Source: CAWBLP01 sp963789495
Lineage (GTDB): Bacteria; Pseudomonadota; Alphaproteobacteria; Acetobacterales; Acetobacteraceae
Assembly (NCBI GenBank): GCA_963789495.1
Contig: CAWBLP010000028.1
Span: forward strand, 62,001-126,000
Direction: 5' to 3'
DNA length: 64,000 nucleotides
Shown here: positions 8,607 through 17,317 of the stretch, piece by piece
Numbering within the stretch: position 1 is the first letter of the stretch
Layout: the number at the start of each line of letters is the position of its first letter
Notes under the pieces: model-generated
The model's input: the letters and a program-made list of their open reading frames with translations, nothing else
The model's database searches: none
Told to the model about the DNA's origin: nothing
Program-made: the position numbers and the translations under genes

Positions 8607-9377
8607 TTAGTTGCTGTTGCGGTTGCCCATCAGCTGAAGCAGCAGCATGAACAGGTTGATGAAGTTCAGGTAGAGGCTCAGCGCGTCGAATACGCTGCGC
8701 TTGCCTGCCATCTCCACACCCTCGGCATAGGCATACTGCACGTAGGTGGACTTGATCCGCTGCGTGTCATAGGCGGTGAGGCCGGTGAATACGACCACGC
8801 CGATGACACTGATGGCGAACTGCAGGCCGGTGCTGTGCAGGAACATGTTCACCAGGCCGGCGATGATGATGCCGAACAGGCCCATCATCAGGAAGCTGCC
8901 CATCCGGCTGAGATCCGCCTTCGTGGTGTAGCCCCACAGGCTCATCCCCGCGAACGTCGCCGCGGTGATGAAGAACACCCGGACCACCGACTCGTTGGTG
9001 TAGATCAGGAAGATGTTGGTCAGGCTGGCGCCCATCGTGGCGCAGAACGCCCAGAACAGCGCCTGCACCGCCGTCGTGGACAGCTTATTGACCCCGAAGC
9101 TCAGCACCAGCACGAAGGCGAGCGGTGCGAAGATCGAGATCATCGCCAGTACCGAGGGCTGGCGGGCCATCCCGAACGGCGTCTGCACCATCGGGTAGAA
9201 GGCGTCGATCAAGCCGGTATGGGCGATCGCATAGGCGACGATACCGGTCAGAAGGAGACCGGACGTCATCCAGTTGTACACCCGGAGCATGTAGGTGCGC
9301 AGGCCCGCGTCCAGGACGGCAGCCGTCGTGGCGGCGGATGCGCGCGGGTAGGTCCGGTACTCAGGACTGAAGGCCAT
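8607..9377 (-). CDS. Bax inhibitor-1 / YccA family membrane protein
   Basis: This is a 256-residue integral membrane protein with seven hydrophobic segments. They run from MTSGLLLTGIVAYAIAHTGL (about residue 36) through FAPLAFVLVLSFGV, ALFWAFCATMGASLTNIFLIY and FFITAATFAGMSLWGY to the C-terminal LNFINLFMLLLQLMGNRNSN. The pattern 'TGLTAYDTQRIK' and the ending are typical of bacterial BI-1/YbhL proteins, which act as pH-sensitive Ca2+ leak channels or stress-protective factors. The open frame begins 14 codons earlier (9419), but the ATG at 9377 has a good site (AAAGGAAACC) and matches family starts. It is monocistronic, with a hairpin after the stop. Confidence 0.9.
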   Translation of the reverse strand: MAFSPEYRTYPRASAATTAAVLDAGLRTYMLRVYNWMTSGLLLTGIVAYAIAHTGLIDAFYPMVQTPFGMARQPSVLAMISIFAPLAFVLVLSFGVNKLSTTAVQALFWAFCATMGASLTNIFLIYTNESVVRVFFITAATFAGMSLWGYTTKADLSRMGSFLMMGLFGIIIAGLVNMFLHSTGLQFAISVIGVVVFTGLTAYDTQRIKSTYVQYAYAEGVEMAGKRSVFDALSLYLNFINLFMLLLQLMGNRNSN

Positions 9378-9491
9378 GGTTTCCTTTACCTCGCGGGCAG
9401 TTTGAACCCTTTGTAACACCCATCAATTTTGGCGATTGCCAGAGGGCGGTTCAAGGGCGGAATGGTGGTCCCGATAGACGTGTCGTCTTCT

Positions 9492-12005
9492 TCATTCGTT
9501 ACGCAGCAGTGGCGCCGGTTTGGCGCGGAGGGCTGCCGCGGTGCCAACGTAGCCGAACACGAGCATCATGGCGAGAGCGCCGATCAACGCGATTGCCAGC
9601 GTGCCCGGCAGGAACGCCCAGTCGGCATGCATGATATAGCGCATTACCGCGTAGCTTGCAGCGGTGCCGACCAGCGCAGCGAGCAATCCTGCCACCAGGC
9701 CGAGTGCGCCGAATTCCACCAGCCAGGCCCCGCGGATCTGCGCGCGGGTGGCGCCCAGCGTCTTCAGGATCACCGCCTCCTGGGTCCGCTGGCGCTGCCC
9801 GGCCGCGACCGCGCCCACCAGCACCAGGGCGCCGGATACCAGGGTCAGCGAACCGGTGGCGGCCAGCGCCGCGGCCACCTGGTTCAGCAGGTCGGCCACC
9901 GCGCTCAGGACATCCGTCACCCGGATGCCGGTGACATTGGGCAGCGCATCGGTGATCCGTCGCAGCAGCGAGCCCTGCTGGGCATCCGGCAGGCGGACGG
10001 TTGCGATGTAGCTGTGCGGCGCGTGGGCCAGCAGCCCGGGGCTGGCCACCAGGGTAAAGTTCAATCCCATGCTGCGCCAGGCGATGTTGCGCAGGCTGGC
10101 GATGCGCAGGTCGATATCGCGTCCCAGCACATTCACTCGGATCGTGTCGCCCACGCCGACATGCCAACCCCTCGCCAGGTTGGCGTCGAATGATACCAGC
10201 GGTGGGCCGTCGTACTCCGCCGGCCACCAATGTCCCGCCACGATCCGGGTGCCGGACGGCGGCGTGGCGGCGTAGGTTAGGCCGCGATCGCCCCGCAGCG
10301 CCCATTGCGTGTCCGGGGTCGCATCGACCTTTTCGGCAGGCACACCGTTCACCGCCACGACGCGAGCCCGCAGGGACGGCACCTGGTCCAGTGACGCCAC
10401 GTCCGGCTGACTGTGTACAAGCTGGTCGAACCGGCCGATCTGGTCGCTCTGGATATCCACGAAGAAAAAGCTCGGCGCGTTCTCCGGCAATTGCTCCAGC
10501 ACCGCACGGTGCACATTGCCCTGGATCAGCGCGACCGCCGCCAGGGTGGAAAGGCCCAGCCCGACCGAGGTGAGCAGCAACGGCGCACGACTGCCGGGAC
10601 GATGCAGATTGGAGATACCCAGCCGCACCCAGGGCGAGCGGGTAAGCGGGATCCGGCGCGCCAGTCCGATCATCGCGGCACCGCCCAGCCGGAACAGCAC
10701 CAGCGTGCCCAGTGAAGCGGCGCAGAACCACAGCGCGAACCGGCGATCCGCCGCGGTGATGACGGTCAGCGCCACCAGCGCCGCGACCAGCCCTACTGTC
10801 ACGGCGATCAGCCCGCGCGACGGCATCGTCCGCTGCGGCAGCAAGGCGTCCCGGAACAGCGCGGCTCCTGGAATCCGCGCCGCCCGGCCCAGCGGCCACA
10901 ACGCGAAGCTTGCCGCGGTCAGCAGGCCATAACAGCCGGCCTGCAGCAATGGCCCCGGGTAGATGCCCAGCACCGGCGGGACCGGCAGGATGTCCTTGAG
11001 CAGGATCAGGCCGAGCAGCGGCAGCACCGCCCCGGCAAGCAGGCCGACGACGATGCCCGCCGCGGACAGCACCATCACCTGGATCAGGCAAATCGCGAAC
11101 ACCAACCGTGCGGATGCGCCCAGGCAGCGCAGCGTGGCGATGGTGCGGGTCCGCGCATCCAACCAGGCGCGCACACCGTTGGCCACGCCGATGCCGCCGA
11201 CCAGCAGCGAGGTCAGGCCGACCAGGGTTAGGAACAGGCCGGTCTGTTCGATGAAGCGGCTGACGCCGGGCGCAGCATCCTGCGGCTCACGCAGCCGCCA
11301 GCCGGTATTCGGGAAGGTGCTGCGAAGCTGTGCCGCCAGCCTGGTTGCATCGGTCGGACGGGGCAGTATCAGGCGCACTGCGTGGCGGACCATTGCACCC
11401 GGCGCGAGTAGCCCGGTCTGCGGCAGCGCGGCGGCGGCGATCAGGACATGCGGGCCGAGCAGTGAGGGCGTGGCGACCTGGTCGGGTTCGCTGACCAGCC
11501 TGCCGCTGATCCGGAACGTGGCGGTGCCCAGCCGGACTGTGTCGCCGGGCTGCAGGCCCAGCCGGTCCAACACCACCTGCTCCGCCAGCAGGCCATACTG
11601 GTCCTGGTGCGGAGCCAGCGCCTGCGACACCGGCTGATCGGGGTTCAGTTCCGCCTGTCCAACCAGCGGCCAGGCCGGGTCCACGGCTTTCAGCTCGATC
11701 AACTGGCGCTCGCCGGACGGAGCGATCAGCATCGAGCGCATGCGCACCACCTGGGAGGTGGCAGCGCCGCGCGCTTGCAGCCATTCCAGCACGGTGTCGG
11801 GGGGCGGCTGGTAGCCCGTGTCGATAGCGAGGTCGCCGCCGAGCAGGCGACGTCCGTCGGTGGCGAGACCCTGGTCGATCGCAGCGCGCAGCGTTCCGAC
11901 GGCGGCAATGACGGTGACGCCCAGCGCGAGGCAGAGGAGGACCACCCACAGCCCATGGACGCCGCCGCGCAGTTCGCGCCGCGCCAGCCGGAGGGCGAGG
12001 TTCAC
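9492..12005 (-). CDS. ABC transporter permease, FtsX-like (YbbP family)
   Basis: From the GTG at 12005 this is an 837-residue permease of the YbbP/LolE-like type. It has an N-terminal helix (LWVVLLCLALGVTVIAAVG), a large periplasmic domain, two FtsX cores (about 250-380 and 715-835) and a central membrane region between them. The C-terminal core ends in VFGYVGTAAALRAKPAPLLRNE, the normal family end. The frame is open to 12233, but those 76 extra codons run through palindromic repeat DNA and are probably not coding. With the ATPase at 12283-12996 it forms an exporter system that in E. coli is also divergent from tesA. The substrate is unknown; lipid or lipoprotein handling is the usual proposal. 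Confidence 0.88.
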   Translation of the reverse strand: MNLALRLARRELRGGVHGLWVVLLCLALGVTVIAAVGTLRAAIDQGLATDGRRLLGGDLAIDTGYQPPPDTVLEWLQARGAATSQVVRMRSMLIAPSGERQLIELKAVDPAWPLVGQAELNPDQPVSQALAPHQDQYGLLAEQVVLDRLGLQPGDTVRLGTATFRISGRLVSEPDQVATPSLLGPHVLIAAAALPQTGLLAPGAMVRHAVRLILPRPTDATRLAAQLRSTFPNTGWRLREPQDAAPGVSRFIEQTGLFLTLVGLTSLLVGGIGVANGVRAWLDARTRTIATLRCLGASARLVFAICLIQVMVLSAAGIVVGLLAGAVLPLLGLILLKDILPVPPVLGIYPGPLLQAGCYGLLTAASFALWPLGRAARIPGAALFRDALLPQRTMPSRGLIAVTVGLVAALVALTVITAADRRFALWFCAASLGTLVLFRLGGAAMIGLARRIPLTRSPWVRLGISNLHRPGSRAPLLLTSVGLGLSTLAAVALIQGNVHRAVLEQLPENAPSFFFVDIQSDQIGRFDQLVHSQPDVASLDQVPSLRARVVAVNGVPAEKVDATPDTQWALRGDRGLTYAATPPSGTRIVAGHWWPAEYDGPPLVSFDANLARGWHVGVGDTIRVNVLGRDIDLRIASLRNIAWRSMGLNFTLVASPGLLAHAPHSYIATVRLPDAQQGSLLRRITDALPNVTGIRVTDVLSAVADLLNQVAAALAATGSLTLVSGALVLVGAVAAGQRQRTQEAVILKTLGATRAQIRGAWLVEFGALGLVAGLLAALVGTAASYAVMRYIMHADWAFLPGTLAIALIGALAMMLVFGYVGTAAALRAKPAPLLRNE

Positions 12006-12282
12006 AGCGATGCCGCAGGCATGGGCCGACGAAAGGCAAGCGTCGGGAGCATTGCCCCCGAACCCAGATCGAGGGGCGCTGTCCCTTGAATCCCCGCCAG
12101 GCGCCCAGTCCTTGGAACCGACGCCGTTTGGGGTGGGGGTGATGATGCCCCGGTCCGAAACCGCCGCGCCCCCTCCCCGCCGCAAACCGAATTGATTGCA
12201 AAGGCGAGCCTTTGCTGGAGGTCCGGGAAGCAAAGCCTCCTGGTGGGGTTCGGGGCAACGCCACGATGCCTGCCGACCGGCA
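12006..12282. repeat. 277-bp spacer made of GC-rich palindromic repeat units between ybbA- and ybbP-like genes
   Basis: No separate gene is seen here. The spacer carries a second copy of the 8451 element (12036-12059, GCAAGCGTC...TTGCCCCC). It also carries a perfect palindrome, GCAAAGGC-GA-GCCTTTGC (12198-12215), and runs of 'ggggcgctgtccc' and 'gtggggttcggggcaacgcc' type. In related operons the ATPase and permease genes usually abut, so this spacer looks inserted. Confidence 0.55.
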
Positions 12283-12996
12283 TCAGACGGCCACCGGCTG
12301 CACGATCTGGCCGTCCGCCAGATGGATTTCGCGGTCGCACCGCGCCGCCAAGGCGGGATCGTGGGTGATCAGCAACAAAGTGGCGCCGGTGCGGGCGCGC
12401 AGGGCGAACAGCAGGTCCATCACCGCCTCGCCGGTGGCGTGATCCAGATTGCCGGTCGGCTCGTCGGCCAGCAGCAGCTTCGGTCCGGGGGCGAAGGCGC
12501 GGGCCAGGGCGACGCGTTGCTGCTCGCCGCCGGAGAGCTGGCCGGGCAGATGGGTCAGCCGGTGGCCGAGCCCGACCGAGCGAAGCGCATCGGTGGCGCG
12601 CGCCAGCGCGTCGGGGCGCCCGGCCAGTTCCAGCGGCACCGAGACATTCTCCAGCGCCGTCATGGTGGGGATCAGGTGGAAAGCCTGGAACACGATGCCC
12701 ACGTTGTCGCGGCGCAGCCTGGCGAGTGCATCCTCGCCCAGCGCCGTGGTCTCCTGACCGGCGACGCTGACGCTGCCCCGGGTGGCGCGTTCCAGTCCGG
12801 CGAGTACCATGAGCAGGCTGGTTTTGCCGGAACCGGAAGGTCCGACCAGACCCACCGCCTCGGCTTCCGCGATATCGAGATCGATACCGCGCAGTATGTT
12901 CACCGGCCCAGCAGTGGATGGGACCGTCAGATGGAGGTCTCTGATCCGAACGAGCATTGGACGGGCAGTGACCGGAGACGGCGACATGACATCCAT
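12283..12996 (-). CDS. ABC transporter ATP-binding protein (YbbA/LolD-like)
   Basis: This is a 237-residue ATPase with all motifs: Walker [14 protein letters not shown]-loop [17 protein letters not shown], signature [14 protein letters not shown], Walker [13 protein letters not shown] and the switch His in [10 protein letters not shown]. The [10 protein letters not shown] and EPTGNLD signatures place it in the LolD/MacB/YbbA group, which pairs with FtsX-type permeases. It lies upstream of the permease gene on the same strand. ATG 12996 is preferred over the in-frame upstream frame to 13155, which covers the divergent gene's N-terminus. ATG 12987 and ATG 12957 ([10 protein letters not shown]) are alternatives. 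Its 5' end overlaps that of the divergent tesA-like gene by about 11 bp. Confidence 0.9.
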   Translation of the reverse strand: MDVMSPSPVTARPMLVRIRDLHLTVPSTAGPVNILRGIDLDIAEAEAVGLVGPSGSGKTSLLMVLAGLERATRGSVSVAGQETTALGEDALARLRRDNVGIVFQAFHLIPTMTALENVSVPLELAGRPDALARATDALRSVGLGHRLTHLPGQLSGGEQQRVALARAFAPGPKLLLADEPTGNLDHATGEAVMDLLFALRARTGATLLLITHDPALAARCDREIHLADGQIVQPVAV

Positions 12997-13690
12997 GGCG
13001 GCAGCATATGGCGTTCCCGCGCGCTGCAAGAAGGCGGCGGCCGCTGCGATTGCGACGTGGGTGGCCTGGCTGGTGCTGTTCGCCGCCGTATTCGTCCCGA
13101 TATTCGCTCCCCTGCCCGCCTCGGCCGCCCCACTTCGACTTCTGATCTTGGGCAACTCGCTGTCGGCGGGCTACGGCCTGCCGCACAGCGATGGATTCGA
13201 GGCACAGCTCGCGGCAGCCCTGAAGGCGCGGGGGCACGATGTGGAGATCATCGATGGCGCGGTGTCCGGGGATACCTCGGCGGGCGGTCGAGCGCGGCTT
13301 GACTGGGTTCTGGGCGACGGTGCCGACGCCGCGCTGGTCGAGCTGGGCGCCAATGACGGGCTACGCGGGATCGACCCCAACGACATGGCGGCCAACCTGA
13401 CCGCGATCCTGGACCGGCTGCAGGCGCAGCACATCCCGGTGCTGCTGAGCGGGATGTACGCGCCACCCAATCTCGGTCCCGACTACACCAACACATTCCG
13501 CGCCGTGTTCGATCGACTGGGGAAGCGCCGCAACGTACTGTACGACCCGTTCTTCCTGCAAGGCGTGGCGGAGGTACCGGCGCTGATCCAGCCGGACGGG
13601 ATGCATCCGAACGCGCAGGGCGTGCACGACATCGTGGCACGCATCCTGCCTCTGGTAGAGCGGCTATTGGCGGAGGCTCGCAGGGAATGA
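12986..13690 (+). CDS. tesA: SGNH/GDSL arylesterase / lysophospholipase (TesA-like)
   Basis: This is a 234-residue exported esterase. The N-terminus contains a hydrophobic signal (AIATWVAWLVLFAAVFVPIFAPLPASAA, about residues 17-45). SGNH blocks follow: LGNSLSAGYGL (Ser nucleophile), DGAVSGDTSAGG (Gly), LGANDGLRG (Asn) and QPDGMHPNAQG (catalytic Asp-His). Block I reads GNSLS where the family normally has GDSLS. The enzyme should hydrolyse acyl esters or thioesters in the periplasm. ATG 12986 is 8 bp after GGAG; ATG 12995 is possible. The gene is divergent from the YbbA/YbbP-like exporter, the same arrangement as in E. coli, and overlaps thpR by an ATGA. Confidence 0.88.
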   Translation: MTSMAAAYGVPARCKKAAAAAIATWVAWLVLFAAVFVPIFAPLPASAAPLRLLILGNSLSAGYGLPHSDGFEAQLAAALKARGHDVEIIDGAVSGDTSAGGRARLDWVLGDGADAALVELGANDGLRGIDPNDMAANLTAILDRLQAQHIPVLLSGMYAPPNLGPDYTNTFRAVFDRLGKRRNVLYDPFFLQGVAEVPALIQPDGMHPNAQGVHDIVARILPLVERLLAEARRE

Positions 13691-14223
13691 GGCTGTTCGT
13701 TGCGCTCGATCTGCCGCGGACGCTGCGCGAACGGCTGGGCATGCTGTCCGGAGCGGGCATTCCGGGCGCCCGCTGGGTTCCGCCGGAAAACTACCACCTG
13801 ACCCTGCGCTTCATTGGCGAAATGCCGGGCTATCGGGCCGAAGAGATCGACCTGGCGTTGGCCTCAATGACCGGACGTGGCTTTTCGCTGACGCTCGCCG
13901 GGGTCGGCACGTTCAGCAAGGGTGGCCGACCGGTCTCGCTGTGGGTCGGGGTGGAACGCAATCCGGCGCTGGATCACCTGCAGAACAAGATCGAGACTGC
14001 GTTGCAGCGCTGCGGGCTGGATCCGGAGCGTCGCCGCTTCACCCCCCACGTCACCCTGGCGCGGCTGGACAATGCGGTGGAGGCGAAACTGGCCGCCTTC
14101 ATCCAGGCGCATAACCTGTTCCGCGCCGAACCCGTACCAGTGGAGCACTTTACTCTGTTCAGTTCGCTGCTGGGCAAGGACCAGGCGGTCTACACGCCGG
14201 AAGTGGATTACGCGCTGGCCTGA
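13687..14223 (+). CDS. thpR: RNA 2',3'-cyclic phosphodiesterase
   Basis: This 178-residue protein has the two HxTx catalytic motifs of the 2H phosphoesterase family, HLTLRFIGE (about residue 38) and HVTLAR (about 121). The N-terminal MRLFVALDLP and the length match ThpR (LigT, 2'-5' RNA ligase). The enzyme hydrolyses 2',3'-cyclic phosphodiester ends of RNA to 2'-phosphate. Its start codon overlaps the stop of the tesA-like gene (ATGA), so the two are translationally coupled. It converges with the ATP-grasp gene 13 bp downstream. Confidence 0.93.
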   Translation: MRLFVALDLPRTLRERLGMLSGAGIPGARWVPPENYHLTLRFIGEMPGYRAEEIDLALASMTGRGFSLTLAGVGTFSKGGRPVSLWVGVERNPALDHLQNKIETALQRCGLDPERRRFTPHVTLARLDNAVEAKLAAFIQAHNLFRAEPVPVEHFTLFSSLLGKDQAVYTPEVDYALA

Positions 14224-14236
14224 GTGCCACGGCCGA

Positions 14237-15196
14237 TCAGGCGGCCACGCGCAGCCGCGCCAGCTCCTGCCCCAGGAACGCTGCGATGGCGCCGGGACCC
14301 GATCGGTCGGTACCCGCATATCCGGCGCGCGCCTCGGCCTCGGGATTATAGTTGGTGTTGGTGTTCACGTCGTAGACCAGCGCCTGGCCGTCGCGATCGG
14401 TGAGGAATTCGATACCGGCCACTTCGACCCCGGCCCCGGCCAGGAAGCGTTCTAGCCGAATGCGCAGCGCATCGGGAATGCCGTCGATGATGCTGAACCG
14501 GTGGCGTGGCGCCTCCCCCACCGGGCAGGCGGCGTCGCCGATGGCGCAGGCCTCGGCGGGGCAGAGCTCGAACCCGTCGCTGGTATCGACCTCCACAGCG
14601 TAGAGCAGCCGCCCGCCGACGAACTCCGCCCTGGTGATCAGGGGGCGCGGGGCACGCACATAGGCCTGCAACAGGTGCAGGCCGTCAACCGGTGTCTCAT
14701 AGTCCGGGCCGCCCAGATAGGCCGCCAGCGCGGCGTGGTCCTGGAACAGCCGCACGCCAAGGCCCTTGCCGCCCCGGTTGGGCTTCAGGATCACCGGCTG
14801 GTCGGGGAAATACCGCTCTGCCGCGGGCACGATCGCCTGCTTGCCGGCCACCAGGACGGTGCGGGGAGTGGTCAGGCCGTGCTGCTCAAGGGCGGCGTAT
14901 TGGCGCACCTTGCTGATCTCGAGGTCGAGTGCGGTGGGGCCGTTCACCACGCGCCGCCCCCAGCGCGTCAGCCAGGCCAGCACGGAAGCCGTCAGTTCGG
15001 CGGCATAGCGGTGGTCGCGGGTGTGCGAGGAAGCGCTCATGCGGTTGTAGAACACGCCCTGCGGCGGGGGCGCGGCCAGGTCGAATGCGCCTTCGTGCAG
15101 GAACCACTCGATCCAGGGCAGGCCGCGCTGCTCGAACGCCTGGGCGAGCGGCGGCAGCCAGAGCGGGTTTTCGTGCAGGACGTGGATGCGGCTCAT
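14237..15196 (-). CDS. ATP-grasp domain protein (RimK/glutamate-ligase-like)
   Basis: This is a 319-residue single-gene protein. An N-terminal pre-ATP-grasp region (MSRIHVLHENPLWLPPLAQAF) is followed by the ATP-grasp fold (about 100-310). Visible are VNGPTALDLEISKVRQYAALEQHGL, the phosphate/glycine-rich loop PVILKPNRGGKGLGVRLF (about 140) and the metal-binding end VYDVNTNTNYNPEAEARAGYAG. It should ligate a carboxylate to an amine using ATP. The substrates are not predictable; RimK-like and alpha-L-glutamate ligases are the nearest relatives by motif. A possible promoter lies just upstream (15226-15255). Confidence 0.78.
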   Translation of the reverse strand: MSRIHVLHENPLWLPPLAQAFEQRGLPWIEWFLHEGAFDLAAPPPQGVFYNRMSASSHTRDHRYAAELTASVLAWLTRWGRRVVNGPTALDLEISKVRQYAALEQHGLTTPRTVLVAGKQAIVPAAERYFPDQPVILKPNRGGKGLGVRLFQDHAALAAYLGGPDYETPVDGLHLLQAYVRAPRPLITRAEFVGGRLLYAVEVDTSDGFELCPAEACAIGDAACPVGEAPRHRFSIIDGIPDALRIRLERFLAGAGVEVAGIEFLTDRDGQALVYDVNTNTNYNPEAEARAGYAGTDRSGPGAIAAFLGQELARLRVAA

Positions 15197-15225
15197 GCCC
15201 GGGCTCCGATCAGAGGTGTGCCGCA

Positions 15226-15255
15226 GATATGGAAGGAATTTCTTTTGTCTGCCAA
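15226..15255 (-). promoter_or_regulatory. Candidate promoter of the ATP-grasp gene
   Basis: On the minus strand TTGGCA (15255-15250) is followed after 18 bp by CATATC (15231-15226). This would place the transcript start about 20 bases before ATG 15196. Only the -35 is close to consensus. Confidence 0.3.
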
Positions 15256-15466
15256 TGACCGGGGATGAATTAGATTTTTCATCCGCCTAAGGGCGATTTA
15301 TGGGGATTATTCCCTCCTTCGGACGGCCGTCGGGGATTGCTGTCGCGCGGCATGCCAAGGCGACGAGCCCGATGCCTCCGCTGTTGAGCGGGACGACACG
15401 AGGCCGGCCATGGGCCAGGCCACCAGCCAATGGCGGCGGGGAGCGGCTGGACGACGCTCACATTGG

Positions 15467-15495
15467 TTGCGGGCTGGGTGAGCCACCCGTATAAG
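15467..15495 (+). promoter_or_regulatory. Promoter of tRNA-Ser(CGA)
   Basis: TTGCGG (15467-15472), a 17-bp spacer and TATAAG (15490-15495) form a sigma70-type promoter about 40 bases upstream of the tRNA. A very GC-rich discriminator (GCGCCGCG) follows, as is usual for stringently controlled stable-RNA promoters. Confidence 0.55.
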
Positions 15496-15536
15496 GCGCC
15501 GCGACTGCGGCGCGGCTATCGCGCCAAGCCTGGGCT

Positions 15537-15624
15537 GGAGAGGTGCCGGAGCGGTCGATCGGGGCGGTCTCGAAAACCGTTGTACCCTTATGGGGTACCG
15601 AGGGTTCGAATCCCTCCCTCTCCG
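15537..15624 (+). tRNA. tRNA-Ser (anticodon CGA), 3' CCA end disrupted by an IS66 element
   Basis: The 88-nt gene folds as a class II tRNA. The acceptor is GGAGAGG/CCTCTCC with discriminator G. The anticodon loop CTCGAAA gives anticodon CGA. There is a long variable arm and a TpsiC arm GAGGG-TTCGAAT-CCCTC. Bases after the discriminator are CC followed by G, the first base of the IS. At the other end of the IS the duplicated target is followed by A, so the original gene encoded CCA. The tRNA body is intact, but the terminal A and the natural 3' flank are lost. Confidence 0.95.
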
Positions 15625-15626
15625 CC
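15619..15626. repeat. Left 8-bp target-site duplication of the IS66 element
   Basis: TCTCCGCC is repeated exactly at 17318-17325. It covers the last acceptor bases, the discriminator and CC of tRNA-Ser. Eight bases is the duplication size characteristic of IS66-family transposition. Confidence 0.92.
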
Positions 15627-17317
15627 GTAACCGGGGCAAAACCCCGGGCGGATTGCATTTTAGGGCTTCCCCCGACGCGGACGAGGGCCATTTGCTCGCC
15701 GCATGTCACCGCCCACTGATCCGTCGGGTCTGCCGCACGCCGAGCTGGAAGCTCTGGTGGTTGAGCTGCTGGGCGAGGTGTCGGAGCTGAAGCAACTGGT
15801 GGCGGCACAGCGCGATGAGATCGCCTGGCTGAAGGGCCTCAAGGGTCGCCCATCGATCAAGCCGAGCGGCATGGAGAAGGGCACCGAGCCGAAGCGCGGC
15901 GGCAAGCGGGGCAAACGCCGCGGCCGCGGCAAGGTGACACCGCGGGTCACACCGCAGACCGAGGTGCTGCGGGTGGCGCATCCGCCGGGTTCGCAGTTCA
16001 AGGGCTACGAGCCGTATCGAGTGCAGGAGCTGGTGCTCACGGCACGGGCGGTGCGCTACCGCCGCGAGCGCTGGCTGACGCCGCAAGGCGAGACCATCGT
16101 GGCGCCGCTGCCCAGTGGCATCCGCGGCCATTTCGGGCCGGAGCTGCGGCGCTTCGTGCTGATGCAGGACCACCAGGGCCAGGTGACCGTCGAGCGTTTG
16201 GTCACACAGCTTCAGGCGATCGGCGTCAGTATCTCGAAGCGGCAGGTCATGCGCCTGCTGATCGATGGACAAGATGACTTCCTGGTGGAGAGCTGCGAGG
16301 TGCTACGTGCCGGACTGGCGACAGCGGACTGGGTCACCGTCGATGACACCGGCGCGCGCCATCGCGGCGCCAATGCCGTCTGCACGCAAATCGGCAACGA
16401 CACGTTCGCCTGGTTCGGCACAACGGGCAGCAAGAGTTGCCGGAACTTTCTTGACCTGCTGCGTGCCGGTCACACCGATTACGTGATCAACGATGCGGCG
16501 CTGGACTATATGCATGAGCATGCCCTGGCCGGACCGCTCATCCAGCGACTGGCAACACATGGGCAGCGGCAGTTCGCCGATCAGACCGCCTGGATGCGCC
16601 ATCTTGAGCAGCTCGGCATGACCGGTCTGCCGGTGACGCCCGATCCGGTGCGCGTCGCCACAGAAGCTGCGCTGTGGGGCGCGGTGAGCGCACACGGGTT
16701 TCTCTGCGAGGCGGTCATAGTCAGCGACGATGCCGGGCAGTTCAACATCGGCCAGCATGCGCTGTGCTGGATCCACGCCGAACGCCTGGTGCACAAGCTG
16801 GAGACCTTTACCGACCAGCAGCGTGCCGCCCAGCAGCATATCCGCGGGCTGATCTGGTGGTATTATGCCGACCTGAAGCTCTACCGGCGTGAACCGACGC
16901 CACGCCGACGCCGTGAAATGCGGGGGCGGTTCGACCGCATCTTTCACCGACGTACCGGCTTCGCCACTCTGGACCGCCTGCTCCAGCGGCTGCACGCCAA
17001 CAAGGCCGAGTTACTGATGGTGCTCGACCATCCCGAGATCCCGCTGCACACCAACGGTTCGGAAAACGACATCCGCTGTCAGGTGACAAAGCGCAAAGTC
17101 AGCGGCGGAACCCACAGCGATATCGGCCGAGACTGCCGCGACGCTTTCCTCGGGCTCGCCAAGACCTGCACCAAGCTCGGCATCGCATTGTGGGACTATC
17201 TCGGTGCCAGGCTCAGCATCTCAGGTGCTCCCGCCGTCCCGCACCTTCCCAGCCTCATCCGCCGCCGTGGCCAACCCGCCTGAAAACACCACTCGCCCGG
17301 GATTTTGCCCCGGTTAC
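15627..17317 (+). mobile_element. IS66-family insertion sequence (1,691 bp), single-transposase type
   Basis: The ends are 24-bp inverted repeats (15627-15650 and 17294-17317) starting GTAACCGGGGCAAAA, with one mismatch. An 8-bp direct duplication, TCTCCGCC, flanks them. Only the transposase gene is present; the small TnpA/TnpB proteins of classical IS66 are missing, as in the ISBst12-type subgroup. Intact ends, intact transposase and a perfect duplication point to a recent insertion. The target was the CCA end of tRNA-Ser(CGA). Confidence 0.93.
15703..17283 (+). CDS. tnpC: IS66-family transposase (TnpC-like)
   Basis: This is a 526-residue transposase. An N-terminal leucine-zipper-like helix (about residues 9-45, LEALVVELLGEVSELKQLV) is followed by a basic region (GGKRGKRRGRGK). 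The catalytic core then shows candidate DDE residues in VTVDDTGARH (about 212), VIVSDDAGQF (about 343) and HTNGSENDIRC (about 452). The C-terminal stretch KRKVSGGTHSDIGRDCRDAFLGL is typical of this IS66 branch. The gene fills most of the element, and no frameshift or stop is seen, so it is probably active. ATG 15703 lies 76 bp inside the left end. Confidence 0.92.
   Translation: MSPPTDPSGLPHAELEALVVELLGEVSELKQLVAAQRDEIAWLKGLKGRPSIKPSGMEKGTEPKRGGKRGKRRGRGKVTPRVTPQTEVLRVAHPPGSQFKGYEPYRVQELVLTARAVRYRRERWLTPQGETIVAPLPSGIRGHFGPELRRFVLMQDHQGQVTVERLVTQLQAIGVSISKRQVMRLLIDGQDDFLVESCEVLRAGLATADWVTVDDTGARHRGANAVCTQIGNDTFAWFGTTGSKSCRNFLDLLRAGHTDYVINDAALDYMHEHALAGPLIQRLATHGQRQFADQTAWMRHLEQLGMTGLPVTPDPVRVATEAALWGAVSAHGFLCEAVIVSDDAGQFNIGQHALCWIHAERLVHKLETFTDQQRAAQQHIRGLIWWYYADLKLYRREPTPRRRREMRGRFDRIFHRRTGFATLDRLLQRLHANKAELLMVLDHPEIPLHTNGSENDIRCQVTKRKVSGGTHSDIGRDCRDAFLGLAKTCTKLGIALWDYLGARLSISGAPAVPHLPSLIRRRGQPA

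Larger units (their letters stand above)
15197..15536. other. Intergenic region between ATP-grasp gene and tRNA-Ser
   Basis: No gene is supported in these 340 bases. They hold a candidate minus-strand promoter (15226-15255) and a perfect 7-bp inverted repeat, GGATGAA/TTCATCC, with an 8-bp loop (15263-15284). The latter could be an operator or leader hairpin for the ATP-grasp gene. The tRNA promoter (15467-15495) is also here. The rest is GC-rich without recognisable structure. Confidence 0.6.

Noticed and set aside
12006..12233. N-terminal extension of the permease gene
   Set aside because: The open frame passes through palindromic repeat DNA, and the sequence is unlike any permease start. 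GTG 12005 begins at the family's normal N-terminus.
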